From positions 1 through 64,000 of the forward strand of contig JAFZNQ010000052.1 in NCBI GenBank assembly GCA_017552965.1: DNA of 64,000 nt. The letters are read 5' to 3'. Source of the DNA: Abditibacteriota bacterium (GTDB taxonomy: Bacteria; Armatimonadota; UBA5829). The stretch's first letter is position 1; every line of letters begins with the position of its first letter. Below are positions 8,001-15,602 of the stretch, in pieces. A program made the position numbers and the translations under genes. Below the pieces are notes generated by a model that saw only the letters and a list, made by a program, of their open reading frames with translations, ran no database searches and was not told the DNA's origin.

Positions 8001-8161
8001 AGGGCTTATTATGTTCTCCGCCTTGTACGGCCCCCCCAACGGCTTTCAGCCGTCGGTGCCCCCGTGGTGCTTCGTTACCCCGCTTATACGGACCCTTCCA
8101 CCTGCCAGCTCCCGCAAGCGGGAGAAAGGAACTGGCAGGCGGACCCTCCGTAGATCCCTGA

Positions 8162-8220
8162 CCGGAAATGGCCAAACGCTACGCGTTTGACATATGCCAT
8201 TTCCGCCGGGATGACGCGGG
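8162..8220. repeat. Nested palindrome, direct-repeat copy 2
   Basis: Same sequence as the copy at 7943-8000 apart from isolated substitutions (for example CTACGC for CTATGC). The outer and inner stems are both preserved. Confidence 0.85.
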
Positions 8221-8251
8221 GTTGAACGGGACGACGAACCAAGGCATAAAA

Positions 8252-8277
8252 AAAAACGCTCCCGGAGGAGCGTTTTT
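8252..8277. terminator. Terminator of the DUF4091 gene
   Basis: Stem ACGCTCC (8256-8262) / GGAGCGT (8267-8273) with a CGGA loop, flanked by an A-run on the left and a T-run on the right, so it can act in both directions. It lies 31 bp past the stop codon of the minus-strand gene. Confidence 0.8.
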
Positions 8278-8307
8278 GATTTGCGCTATTGACGCCGGCA
8301 ATGCGGC

Positions 8308-10770
8308 TTACTTGTTCAGGTCGATGAATTCGCCCAGCTGCTGGCGCACCTTCTCAAAGTCCTCGCCGCTCACCTGCTTGGAGGGCCTGGTGGTCAGTAT
8401 GTTCCGGAATTGCTCCAGTATCAGCTCGCCGTTGCGTATCTCCTTGCTGGAGGCGTTCTTCTTGCGGAGGTTCATGATCACGTCGTTGGCCTTGCGTATA
8501 TACATCAGGTCGGTGATGGCGTCCACGGTGGCCTCCATCCTCATGGTGTCTATGGTCTCAAAGGCGTAGTCGCGGCGCTGGGCCGAGGCCGGCAGGTTGA
8601 GGCCGGGATACACTCTGAAGTCGGCGTTCAGGCCCTGATCCGTCTCCACCGCGGCAAAGGGGTTGGGGAGGAGGGTCCAGTTGTTGTGGGCCGCATACAT
8701 GTACTTGTCGGTGCCTGTGAGATACATGTTCCACAGGGTCTTGCGCACGTCGGACAGGTTGGACTCCAGCACGCTGTCGCAGGCGGAGATGGCGGTGGTC
8801 TTGCCGGCCAGAGCGTCCGTCTTGACGGGATAGGTGTCGCAGGCTATCACGTCGGCGTATTCGGCGTAAACCGCCGCTTCATCCGGGGAGGCAGCTGTCA
8901 GCCACACGCCGATGCCGCTCTGTTTCAGCTCCCGCAGATAGTCGATGTAGGCGGAGCTGTTCACGGCGCTGCCGGGCTTGCACAGGGCCACCAGCCGGCC
9001 CTGCCAGCCGTTGTCCTGTATCATCTTGCCCAGGGTGCGGGCGTATATCTGATACTTGTTCACGTCGGCCAGGTCGTAGGGATAGGGGCTGAGAGCCACC
9101 TGCTTGATGCCCTTGACGTATATGCACTTCAGGGTGCTGGCCAGCACGGTGGAGTCGGCAGACCACTTGCCAAATTCGTTGGCGGTCATCACCAGCCAGG
9201 GCTCGCCCGTGCCTATGTTGATGCAGCCGTTCAGCAGGCGCTTGGACACCATGTCGCCGGCCATCTCGCCCACTATGCGGTAGTAGCCCATGGGGGCGTC
9301 CAGCTTGTAAAGGCCGGTCTCCTCGTCCACCACGGTGTAGCCCGCGTAGTCGGACAGGGAGTGGCCAAAGTCGCTGATGGGCAGCACAAAGTCGGGCTGC
9401 GGGTCTATGCCAAAGCCCCACACCTTGACGGTGAAGGGATAGCTCACCTTCAGCTCGCCTATCTGCAGCTCCACCGAGCAGGGATAGGTGCCGGAGGGAG
9501 CGCTCTCGTCCAGATCGATGGTCATCCACATGGAGCGGGTGTTGCCCGCGGCAATGTTTTCAAATGTCACCCGGTTGGCGCCTTCGGTCAGCATGATGGG
9601 GTCCGCTATGACTGTGGAGTCGTATATCTCCGAATAGGCGGTGGCGGAGATGTCCGCATATTCCACCTTGCCGGCCCTGATATACTGGTCCAGCCTGGGA
9701 GCGTTGACCGTCAGGACTATGTTGGAGGTCTCCTGCCAGGCCGACACTGCGAACTGCAGGCTCTTGCGCTCGCCCTTGGCCATGCCAAAGGAGTAGTTGT
9801 ACTGGTCGGGATACAGGTTTTCCTTGTCCAGATACATCCTGCTGTTGGAGTTGACAAAGCTGCAGCACACGGGCAGCGTGAGGGGCAGCTTCATGTTCAC
9901 CAGCTGGCTGCGGGCGCCCGTGTAATATCTGACTATGGCGTTGGTGGCGTTCAGCTTCTTGGACGCTAGCTCCACGTTGCTGCGGCCTTCCTTGGCCAGC
10001 AGGCTGTCGATGGCCGACGAGGTGGAGGTGATGAGGTCGGATATCTCGGCGGGGAAATTGCCCTTGTATTTCTCCAGCTCCATCATGCGGGAAATGATCC
10101 GGGAGCGGGTCTTGGAAAAGGCGGTGGTGCCTTCGCCGAAATACAGCCTCTCCCAGCGGGTGCCGGTGCCGGAATAATTGTTCATGCTCTGAGGCGCTAT
10201 GTCCCCTCTCCCGCTCTTGCGGAACACCTTGATGAGCCACACGTCGTCGCTCTGGGGCGGGAAGGAGGTCTTGGCGCTCTTGAAGATGCTGCCGGGAATG
10301 GAGCACACGCCGTTCCAGCCGTCCTCCGCCTTCATGATGGTGAGCTCGGGATTGCCGTTGAAGGCCAGGTCCTTGCCGTAGGCGTCATACACCACGCCGT
10401 CGGCGTTGAATATGAGCTTGTAGTAGTTGTCCGGCTCGGCGTTGGACAAAAGGTGTATCTCCAGACGGTCGTCATTGTCCGAATAGGTGTCGGGGGCCGC
10501 AGCCTCGCTCTTCAGGGCGTTCATGGCCGGGTCCTTGACGTCAAAGCCCAGAGCCACGCTGTCCTTGGTGTAGCCTATCTTTATCCTGGTCTGCAGGGCA
10601 GGCGCCACGTCGCCGCCGGCGATATCCGTCAGGGCGTATTCGCCCGCGCCGTTCCATTCGCCGGAAGAGTAGCTGTCCGGCACCACGGAAAGACGGCTGC
10701 CGTACACCTGGGCAAAGCAGCAGGCGCAGCACAAAATGAGCAGCGCCGCCGAAAATAAGGTCTTTTTCAT
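8308..10770 (-). CDS. Secreted DUF4091 protein with N-terminal CBM9-like domain
   Basis: 820 residues. A signal peptide is clear (MKKTLFSAALLILCCACCFA). Next comes a domain of about 180 residues resembling CBM9/DOMON-type carbohydrate-binding folds (IKIGYTKDSVALGFDVKD, DDRLEIHLL). The C-terminal half has the DUF4091 signature (FRVYPGLNLPASAQRRDYAF, then TVDAITDLMY), a family related to GH123-type glycosidases. A role in binding and possibly cleaving a glycan outside the cytoplasm is inferred; no catalytic residues were assigned. I chose ATG 10770, which begins the signal peptide and has GGAG 10 nt upstream, over upstream in-frame starts. It is transcribed alone, after gyrB. Confidence 0.82.
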   Translation of the reverse strand: MKKTLFSAALLILCCACCFAQVYGSRLSVVPDSYSSGEWNGAGEYALTDIAGGDVAPALQTRIKIGYTKDSVALGFDVKDPAMNALKSEAAAPDTYSDNDDRLEIHLLSNAEPDNYYKLIFNADGVVYDAYGKDLAFNGNPELTIMKAEDGWNGVCSIPGSIFKSAKTSFPPQSDDVWLIKVFRKSGRGDIAPQSMNNYSGTGTRWERLYFGEGTTAFSKTRSRIISRMMELEKYKGNFPAEISDLITSTSSAIDSLLAKEGRSNVELASKKLNATNAIVRYYTGARSQLVNMKLPLTLPVCCSFVNSNSRMYLDKENLYPDQYNYSFGMAKGERKSLQFAVSAWQETSNIVLTVNAPRLDQYIRAGKVEYADISATAYSEIYDSTVIADPIMLTEGANRVTFENIAAGNTRSMWMTIDLDESAPSGTYPCSVELQIGELKVSYPFTVKVWGFGIDPQPDFVLPISDFGHSLSDYAGYTVVDEETGLYKLDAPMGYYRIVGEMAGDMVSKRLLNGCINIGTGEPWLVMTANEFGKWSADSTVLASTLKCIYVKGIKQVALSPYPYDLADVNKYQIYARTLGKMIQDNGWQGRLVALCKPGSAVNSSAYIDYLRELKQSGIGVWLTAASPDEAAVYAEYADVIACDTYPVKTDALAGKTTAISACDSVLESNLSDVRKTLWNMYLTGTDKYMYAAHNNWTLLPNPFAAVETDQGLNADFRVYPGLNLPASAQRRDYAFETIDTMRMEATVDAITDLMYIRKANDVIMNLRKKNASSKEIRNGELILEQFRNILTTRPSKQVSGEDFEKVRQQLGEFIDLNK

Positions 10771-10832
10771 TCTGAACATACTCCGTTTGTGTATGCCCCG
10801 CCCCACCGGCGGTCATACGGATCTACATGTAT

Positions 10833-10838
10833 ATTATA
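10833..10838 (-). promoter_or_regulatory. Probable -10 box of the DUF4091 gene
   Basis: TATAAT on the minus strand. The region where a -35 would sit is occupied by the gyrB 3' hairpin (10843-10860). Confidence 0.45.
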
Positions 10839-10842
10839 TCAC

Positions 10843-10860
10843 GGCCCGCAGGCGCGGGCC
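10843..10860 (-). terminator. Hairpin after gyrB
   Basis: Stem GGCCCGC / GCGGGCC with a 4-nt loop, 7 bp after the gyrB stop. There is no U-tract. The hairpin directly adjoins the promoter of the next gene. Confidence 0.55.
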
Positions 10861-10867
10861 ACACTCT

Positions 10868-12919
10868 CTATGCGTGCCAGTCTATGTTTTCGGCTTCGAG
10901 AGCGTGATTTTCGATAAAGCGTTTTCTGGGCTCCACCACGTCGCCCAGCAGCACCGAGAACAGATTGTCTGCCTCGATGGCGTCCTCCATGGTCACCTGG
11001 GCCAGGGCTCTGGTCTCCATGGCCATGGTGGTGGTGGCCAGGTCCTCGGCGTTCATCTCGCCCAGGCCCTTGAAGCGGGTGACTATGAGCTCGCCCTTCT
11101 TGTTCTTGAGGGAGGCGATCATCTCGTCCCGCTGCTCCTCGTTCTTGGCGTAGAGCACGGTGTCGTTGCCCTTCTTGATCTTGTAAAACGGGGGCTGAGC
11201 GATGTAGATGTGGCCCGTCTCCACCACCGGCTTCATGTATCTGAAGAAGAAGGTGAGCAGCAGGGTGCGGATATGGGCTCCGTCCACGTCGGCATCGGTC
11301 ATGATGATGATCCTGTCATATCTCAGCTTGCTGAGATCAAAGGAAGAGGCGGGCGACTTTTTCTTCGAGGCGATGTCCAGGTCGGGCTCCTCGTCGTCCC
11401 CGTTGTTGCCTATGGCTATGCCGGTGCCCAGAGCGGACACCAGGTTCTTGATCTCCTCGTTCTCCAGGGCTCTGTCCATGCGGGCCTTTTCCACGTTCAG
11501 TATCTTGCCCCGCAGAGGCAGCACGGCCTGATATTTCCTGTCGCGGCCCGTCTTGGCGCTGCCGCCTGCCGACTGGCCCTCCACCAGGAACAGCTCGCAC
11601 TTGGAGGCGTCCTTCTCGATGCAGTCGGCCAGCTTGCCGGGCAGGCTGGTGGACTCCATGGCGGAGGAGCGCTTCACTATCTCTGCCGCTCTCCGGGCCG
11701 CTTCCTTGGCGTTGCGGGTGATCATGCATTTTTCGATGATGCGGCGGGCAGCCTGGGGATTCTCTTCCATGAAGATGTTCAGGTTCTCGCCCACGATGGA
11801 GTTGACTATGCCCTCCACCTCGCCGTTGCCCAGCTTGGTCTTGGTCTGGCCCTCAAACTGAGGCTGCTCTATCTTGACGGATATCACGCAGCACAGGCCT
11901 TCCCGCACGTCGTCGCCGGAGAGATTGCTCTCCTTTTCCTTCAAAAAGCCGTTCTTGCGGGCATACTGGTTGATGACTCTGGTGAGGGCTGTCTTGAAGC
12001 CCGACAGATGGGTGCCGCCCTCCTGGGTGTGTATGTTGTTGGCGTAGGTCAGCAGGTCCTCTCTGTAGCTGTCGTTGTACTGGAGGGCCAGCTCCGCCGC
12101 CACGTGCTCTCTCTCGCCGTGGAAATAGACCACCTTGTGCAGGGGCTCCTTGGCCTCGTTGAGATACTCCACAAATTCGGCGATGCCGTTCTGGTAGTGA
12201 TACACCCGCTCCCGCTTGTCCGGGTCGTCGGTCATGTTGTTGATAAAGCGTATACTCAGGCCCTTGTTGAGAAAAGCCAGCTCTCTCAGGCGGGACTTGA
12301 ACAGCTCGGGGTTGTAGGTGTAGTCGCCGAATATCTCTTTGTCGGCGTAAAACTTCACTGTGGTGCCGGTAACGGTGGTGTCCCCTACTACCTTCAGGGG
12401 GCCGGACACGTTCTTGCCTCTCTCAAAGCGCATCCAGTATATCTTACCGTCCTGGCGCACCCACACCTCCAGCCACTCGGACAGAGCGTTGACTGCGGAC
12501 ACACCCACGCCGTGGAGACCGCCGGACACCTTGTAGCCGCCGCCTCCGAACTTGCCGCCGGCGTGCAGCTTGGTCAGCACCAGCTCCACACAGCTGATGC
12601 CGTAGCCCTCCTTGATCTCCACCGGGATGCCGCGCCCGTTGTCCTCCACGGTGACCGTGTTGTCCCGGTCCAGGGTGAGGGTGATCTCGTTGCAGTAGCC
12701 GGCCAAATGCTCGTCGATGGAGTTGTCCACCACCTCGGTAAACAGGTGGTGCAGGCCCCGGCTGGTGGTGTCGCCGATATACATGCCGGGACGCAGGCGA
12801 ACTGCCTCAAGCCCCTCGAGGACCTGTATTTCCCCGGCGCCGTATTCGGCGTCCTCCGGGACGGTGAAGTCTTCGGTCTCAGGTTCGGCAGCAGGACTGG
12901 TGAGCAACTCGTCTGACAT
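10868..12919 (-). CDS. gyrB: DNA gyrase subunit B
   Basis: 683 residues. This is the ATPase and TOPRIM subunit of gyrase, which introduces negative supercoils together with GyrA (not in the window). The GHKL ATPase motifs are intact: EVVDNSIDEHLAGYC, DNGRGIPVE, and the GGGGYKVSGGLHGVG lid. The TOPRIM motifs LVEGQSAGGSAKTGRDR and MTDADVDGAHIRTLLL and the C-terminal RFKGLGEMNAEDL are present. An acidic/basic insert of about 25 residues (DDEEPDLDIASKKKSP) lies between LGTGI and LRYDRIIIMTDADVDG, where most GyrB proteins are shorter. A ParE identity is less likely but not excluded without comparison. The gene has its own promoter at 12971-12999. Confidence 0.95.
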   Translation of the reverse strand: MSDELLTSPAAEPETEDFTVPEDAEYGAGEIQVLEGLEAVRLRPGMYIGDTTSRGLHHLFTEVVDNSIDEHLAGYCNEITLTLDRDNTVTVEDNGRGIPVEIKEGYGISCVELVLTKLHAGGKFGGGGYKVSGGLHGVGVSAVNALSEWLEVWVRQDGKIYWMRFERGKNVSGPLKVVGDTTVTGTTVKFYADKEIFGDYTYNPELFKSRLRELAFLNKGLSIRFINNMTDDPDKRERVYHYQNGIAEFVEYLNEAKEPLHKVVYFHGEREHVAAELALQYNDSYREDLLTYANNIHTQEGGTHLSGFKTALTRVINQYARKNGFLKEKESNLSGDDVREGLCCVISVKIEQPQFEGQTKTKLGNGEVEGIVNSIVGENLNIFMEENPQAARRIIEKCMITRNAKEAARRAAEIVKRSSAMESTSLPGKLADCIEKDASKCELFLVEGQSAGGSAKTGRDRKYQAVLPLRGKILNVEKARMDRALENEEIKNLVSALGTGIAIGNNGDDEEPDLDIASKKKSPASSFDLSKLRYDRIIIMTDADVDGAHIRTLLLTFFFRYMKPVVETGHIYIAQPPFYKIKKGNDTVLYAKNEEQRDEMIASLKNKKGELIVTRFKGLGEMNAEDLATTTMAMETRALAQVTMEDAIEADNLFSVLLGDVVEPRKRFIENHALEAENIDWHA

Positions 12920-12970
12920 TAAATGATCTCCCTAAAAACGGCAAAAGCCTTAATAATATAATACACTTAT

Positions 12971-12999
12971 ATTATATCACAAACGAGGCGGCTATGCAA
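12971..12999 (-). promoter_or_regulatory. gyrB promoter
   Basis: TTGCAT, 17 bp, TATAAT on the minus strand. The bases after the -10 read ATAAGTGT, a sequence also found at two other promoters in the window. Confidence 0.7.
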
Positions 13000-13022
13000 G
13001 CGAGGGCCGCCCCAAAAGCAAA

Positions 13023-13048
13023 TATCCTGCCGCGGGGGCGGCAGGATA
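13023..13048 (-). terminator. Terminator after the thioredoxin-like gene
   Basis: Perfect 11-bp stem TATCCTGCCGC (13023-13033) / GCGGCAGGATA (13038-13048), followed on the minus strand by TTTGCTTTT. Confidence 0.75.
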
Positions 13049-13053
13049 CGGGT

Positions 13054-14607
13054 TCATTTGAACTGGGCCTTCAGGGCCTCCGGCAGCGTCTTGTCCGTGA
13101 GCTTGTCGTCCCCGAACAGGCACTGCTTCATCACCGATTTGTCGTCTATGAGATACACCGTGGGGATGCCCTGCACCACCCATTTGTCTATGACCTTGTT
13201 GATGTCATCCTGGTCCATAAAGTAGATGGGGAACTCCCAGCCCTCGGCCATGAATTCTTCCAGGGCCTTCTCTTCCTCCTGGGCTATGTTGAGGCATATG
13301 GTCACAAAGTTGTACTTGTCCTTGCCGGCCTTGTACACTGCGTCAAACATGGGCAAAAACTTCTTGCTGTCCGGATAGGCCCAAAAGGCCACCACAGTGT
13401 TTTTGGCGGCGGACACGCTGTAAAAGGTGGTGCTGTGGGCCACGTTTTGCAGCACGGGCGACGGCGCCACGGGCTCGTTGTCGGGAGCAGGCGCAGTGTC
13501 CGCGGCGGGCTCCGACGGAGCCTCGGCCGGGCTCTCTTCGGCCCCCTCCCCCGGGTCCAGAGACTTCAGGGCGCTGCGGTCCAGGCTCATGGGGTTGTCC
13601 TTGTCCTGATCTCCCAAGAGAGACGGCAGGGCCGGGAGAGCGTCTTTGTCCTCGGGCTTGGGAGGCGCAGTGGTATAGACGGTCTCCTCCACGTAATACC
13701 TGAGAGGAAAGTCCGCCACCTTCTTGTTCAGGGGGTTCTTGGCCTCCGCCTCCTTCTGAGCCTTTTCCAGCTTTTTCAGCTCCTCGGCCATCTTCTTGGC
13801 CTCGGCGGCGGCGTCAAACAGCTTGTCATCCTTCTTGGGGATGAATACGAACAGGCTGTCCTCCAGGTCCTTGTTCACCGACAGGGCGCTGGTCACAGAG
13901 TCCGACTCCAGCTCAGTCTTCTGGTCGTCGCCGGGCACGGCGTATTTGTAGTGATTGCGCACCATGACGCCGGTGGCTTTGTCTATCCACACCTTTTGGT
14001 CTATGACGGCTTCCTTCAGGGGCTCGGGCCTGATCTTCAGGAGAAACACGTGGCAGTCGTAGTCGCCCACCTTTTCGTCCCCCTCATAATCGGCCTTCAC
14101 CAGCCTCAGGGAATAGTCGTAGCCCGACAGCAGGCCTATGGTGTTCACTCCGGGAGAGCCCTCTGCCAGGGCGGGATAATAATTGTCCTTGTAGTCCGCA
14201 ACCGTGAAGGTCTTGGCTCGGGTCACGTAGGCGGTCACCTTTTTGCCGTCGCAGTAGAGCACCTGGTCCGGGCCCTTCAGCAGCATCTTGTCCGGGCGCT
14301 TGAAATAAAAGGACTGCTCCACCGTGGTGTCCCCGGCCACCTTGCCGTCCATATACACTATATTGCGGGTGGAGGTGGACATGGACAGGGATTTGACGGA
14401 AGCGTATTTTTTCAGGGCGTCTTCAAAGGAGGGCTCCGTGGCCCCCTCGTCCGTCAGCGGCTCTGTGATATCGGGCTCCGGGGCCTTGCGGGCGCTCTTG
14501 CGCTTCTCCGAGACCAGGTATCCCACTATGCCCGCGGCTATGGCCGCCGCCAGTATGCAGCAGAGTATGATGACCAGCCGTTTGTTGTCGGTGAAAAACT
14601 GCTTCAT
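13054..14607 (-). CDS. Membrane-anchored LolA-fold/thioredoxin-like protein lacking CXXC
   Basis: 517 residues. One N-terminal transmembrane anchor (about 10-32) is followed by a domain of about 230 residues typical of the DUF2092/LolA-like outer-membrane lipoprotein family (VEQSFYFKRPDKMLL, KVWIDKATGVMVRNHYKY). A charged coiled segment and a Pro/Ala/Glu-rich linker follow. The C-terminal thioredoxin-like fold (about 390-517) reads VVAFWAYPDSKKFLPMF where redox-active members have WCxxC; both cysteines are missing. The cis-proline region IPTVYLID is kept. It probably acts as a binding or scaffold module in the envelope, which is inference. It is 15 bp downstream of the PHP phosphatase gene and likely co-transcribed. 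Confidence 0.75.
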   Translation of the reverse strand: MKQFFTDNKRLVIILCCILAAAIAAGIVGYLVSEKRKSARKAPEPDITEPLTDEGATEPSFEDALKKYASVKSLSMSTSTRNIVYMDGKVAGDTTVEQSFYFKRPDKMLLKGPDQVLYCDGKKVTAYVTRAKTFTVADYKDNYYPALAEGSPGVNTIGLLSGYDYSLRLVKADYEGDEKVGDYDCHVFLLKIRPEPLKEAVIDQKVWIDKATGVMVRNHYKYAVPGDDQKTELESDSVTSALSVNKDLEDSLFVFIPKKDDKLFDAAAEAKKMAEELKKLEKAQKEAEAKNPLNKKVADFPLRYYVEETVYTTAPPKPEDKDALPALPSLLGDQDKDNPMSLDRSALKSLDPGEGAEESPAEAPSEPAADTAPAPDNEPVAPSPVLQNVAHSTTFYSVSAAKNTVVAFWAYPDSKKFLPMFDAVYKAGKDKYNFVTICLNIAQEEEKALEEFMAEGWEFPIYFMDQDDINKVIDKWVVQGIPTVYLIDDKSVMKQCLFGDDKLTDKTLPEALKAQFK

Positions 14608-14622
14608 GATAGCCTTCCTTTG

Positions 14623-15423
14623 CTAATAGTCCACGTCGCGCAGGATCAGCCTGCCTTCTTCAAAGCCCGCCAGCCTGGTGACGCCCAGCTCCGACAGCAG
14701 CCGCAGGGCGTCGGGAAAGCTTCTGCGTATGTGGGCGGTGTAGTGGGCGTCGGCGTTGACCAGGAGAGGTATCTCCATCTCCGCGGCCTTTCTGATGATG
14801 TCCGGGGCGGGATAGAACTCCCGGGCCGGCTTGTAATAGCCCGCCGTGTTGATCTCCATGGCCTTGCCCGTGTCCCTGATGGCGCAGAGGGCCTCATCTA
14901 TGAGCCCGGACACGTCGGTCTTGCCAAAGCGGCCAAACTTCTTGCACAGGTCCAGATGCCCCATGATGCCCACGCCTTCGGCGCCTGCCAGAGCCACCAC
15001 CTTGCGCCAGTAGCCCTCGGTGACGGCGTCCGCCTCTTCCCGGGACAGGGCCACCCACTTGTCGGCGCATTCGTCTATGGGAAAATCGCCGAAGTAGTGC
15101 ACCGAGCCGATGATATAGTCGGGGGAATATTTGCCCAGAAGAGCCAGTACGTCCTGAAAATTGTCGTCGAAGTAGTCTATCTCCACTCCCCGGCGCACGA
15201 TGATCTTGTCCGCATACAGCTCCCGCAGCTCGGTGAGCTGGGTGAAATAGGCGTCCAGAGCCTCCTTGTCCATGGACCATTCCGGAAACCGTCCGTCCGG
15301 CAGCGGGGAAAAGTGGTCCGACATGCCGACCTCGGTCAGGGAGTGGTTCACTCCCGAGATGATCATTTGCTCGAGAGCGGCGGAGCCGTCCGAAAAAACG
15401 GAATGGTTGTGATAGCTGAACAT
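14623..15423 (-). CDS. PHP-family phosphatase, histidinol-phosphatase type
   Basis: 266 residues with the PHP-domain metal-binding motifs: YHNHSVFSDG at the N-terminus, MSDHFSP near residue 36, RGVEIDYF, GSVHYFG, MGHLDLCKKFG and NADAHYT. The length and HNHS/DxH pattern match histidinol-phosphatase HisK/HisJ (histidine biosynthesis), but no other his genes are here, so the substrate is uncertain. The start lies next to an AAGGAAG ribosome site, and a TTTACA-17-TATCAT promoter lies upstream. It heads a two-gene unit with the thioredoxin-like gene. Confidence 0.8.
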   Translation of the reverse strand: MFSYHNHSVFSDGSAALEQMIISGVNHSLTEVGMSDHFSPLPDGRFPEWSMDKEALDAYFTQLTELRELYADKIIVRRGVEIDYFDDNFQDVLALLGKYSPDYIIGSVHYFGDFPIDECADKWVALSREEADAVTEGYWRKVVALAGAEGVGIMGHLDLCKKFGRFGKTDVSGLIDEALCAIRDTGKAMEINTAGYYKPAREFYPAPDIIRKAAEMEIPLLVNADAHYTAHIRRSFPDALRLLSELGVTRLAGFEEGRLILRDVDY

Positions 15424-15454
15424 AGGGGCTTCCTTTTAGTATTTATCCATTTAT

Positions 15455-15483
15455 ATGATACCCGAAATCCGCCGTTTTGTAAA
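15455..15483 (-). promoter_or_regulatory. Promoter of the PHP gene
   Basis: TTTACA, 17 bp, TATCAT on the minus strand, about 30 bp upstream of the start codon. Confidence 0.5.
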
Positions 15484-15528
15484 GACCGGCCCTGCCCCAA
15501 AAACAGGCCCCGGCGGGGGCCGGGTCAC

Positions 15529-15557
15529 TTGACAAACGGGCCGCAGGCGTATATAAT
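15529..15557 (+). promoter_or_regulatory. secDF promoter, full consensus
   Basis: TTGACA (15529-15534), 17-bp spacer, TATAAT (15552-15557). Both hexamers match the sigma-70-type consensus exactly. Confidence 0.88.
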
Positions 15558-15602
15558 ATTATAGTGATTGCACTTTACGAACAGAGTATGCATGGAGGAG
15601 AT

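Larger units (their letters stand above)
7541..8307. other. Intergenic cluster of palindromic repeats
   Basis: About 770 bp between convergent genes with no gene I can support; the frames crossing it are made of repeats. Two related segments (around 7659-7830 and 8031-8165) share CCCCCAACGGC, a CGGTGC block and a GGCGGRCCCTCCGTRGATC tail, so an approximately 330-370 bp module has been duplicated. It carries several nested hairpins listed separately and a right-end motif AACGGGACGA at 8225-8234, matching the elements near 4.6 and 36 kb. Confidence 0.65.

Noticed and set aside
7566-8190. Short open frames in the palindromic region after the LRR gene
   Set aside because: They are built from repeat DNA, overlap on both strands, and lack ribosome sites.
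10736-12916. Long plus-strand frame opposite gyrB
   Set aside because: gyrB motifs are intact on the minus strand; the plus frame is an artefact of codon bias.
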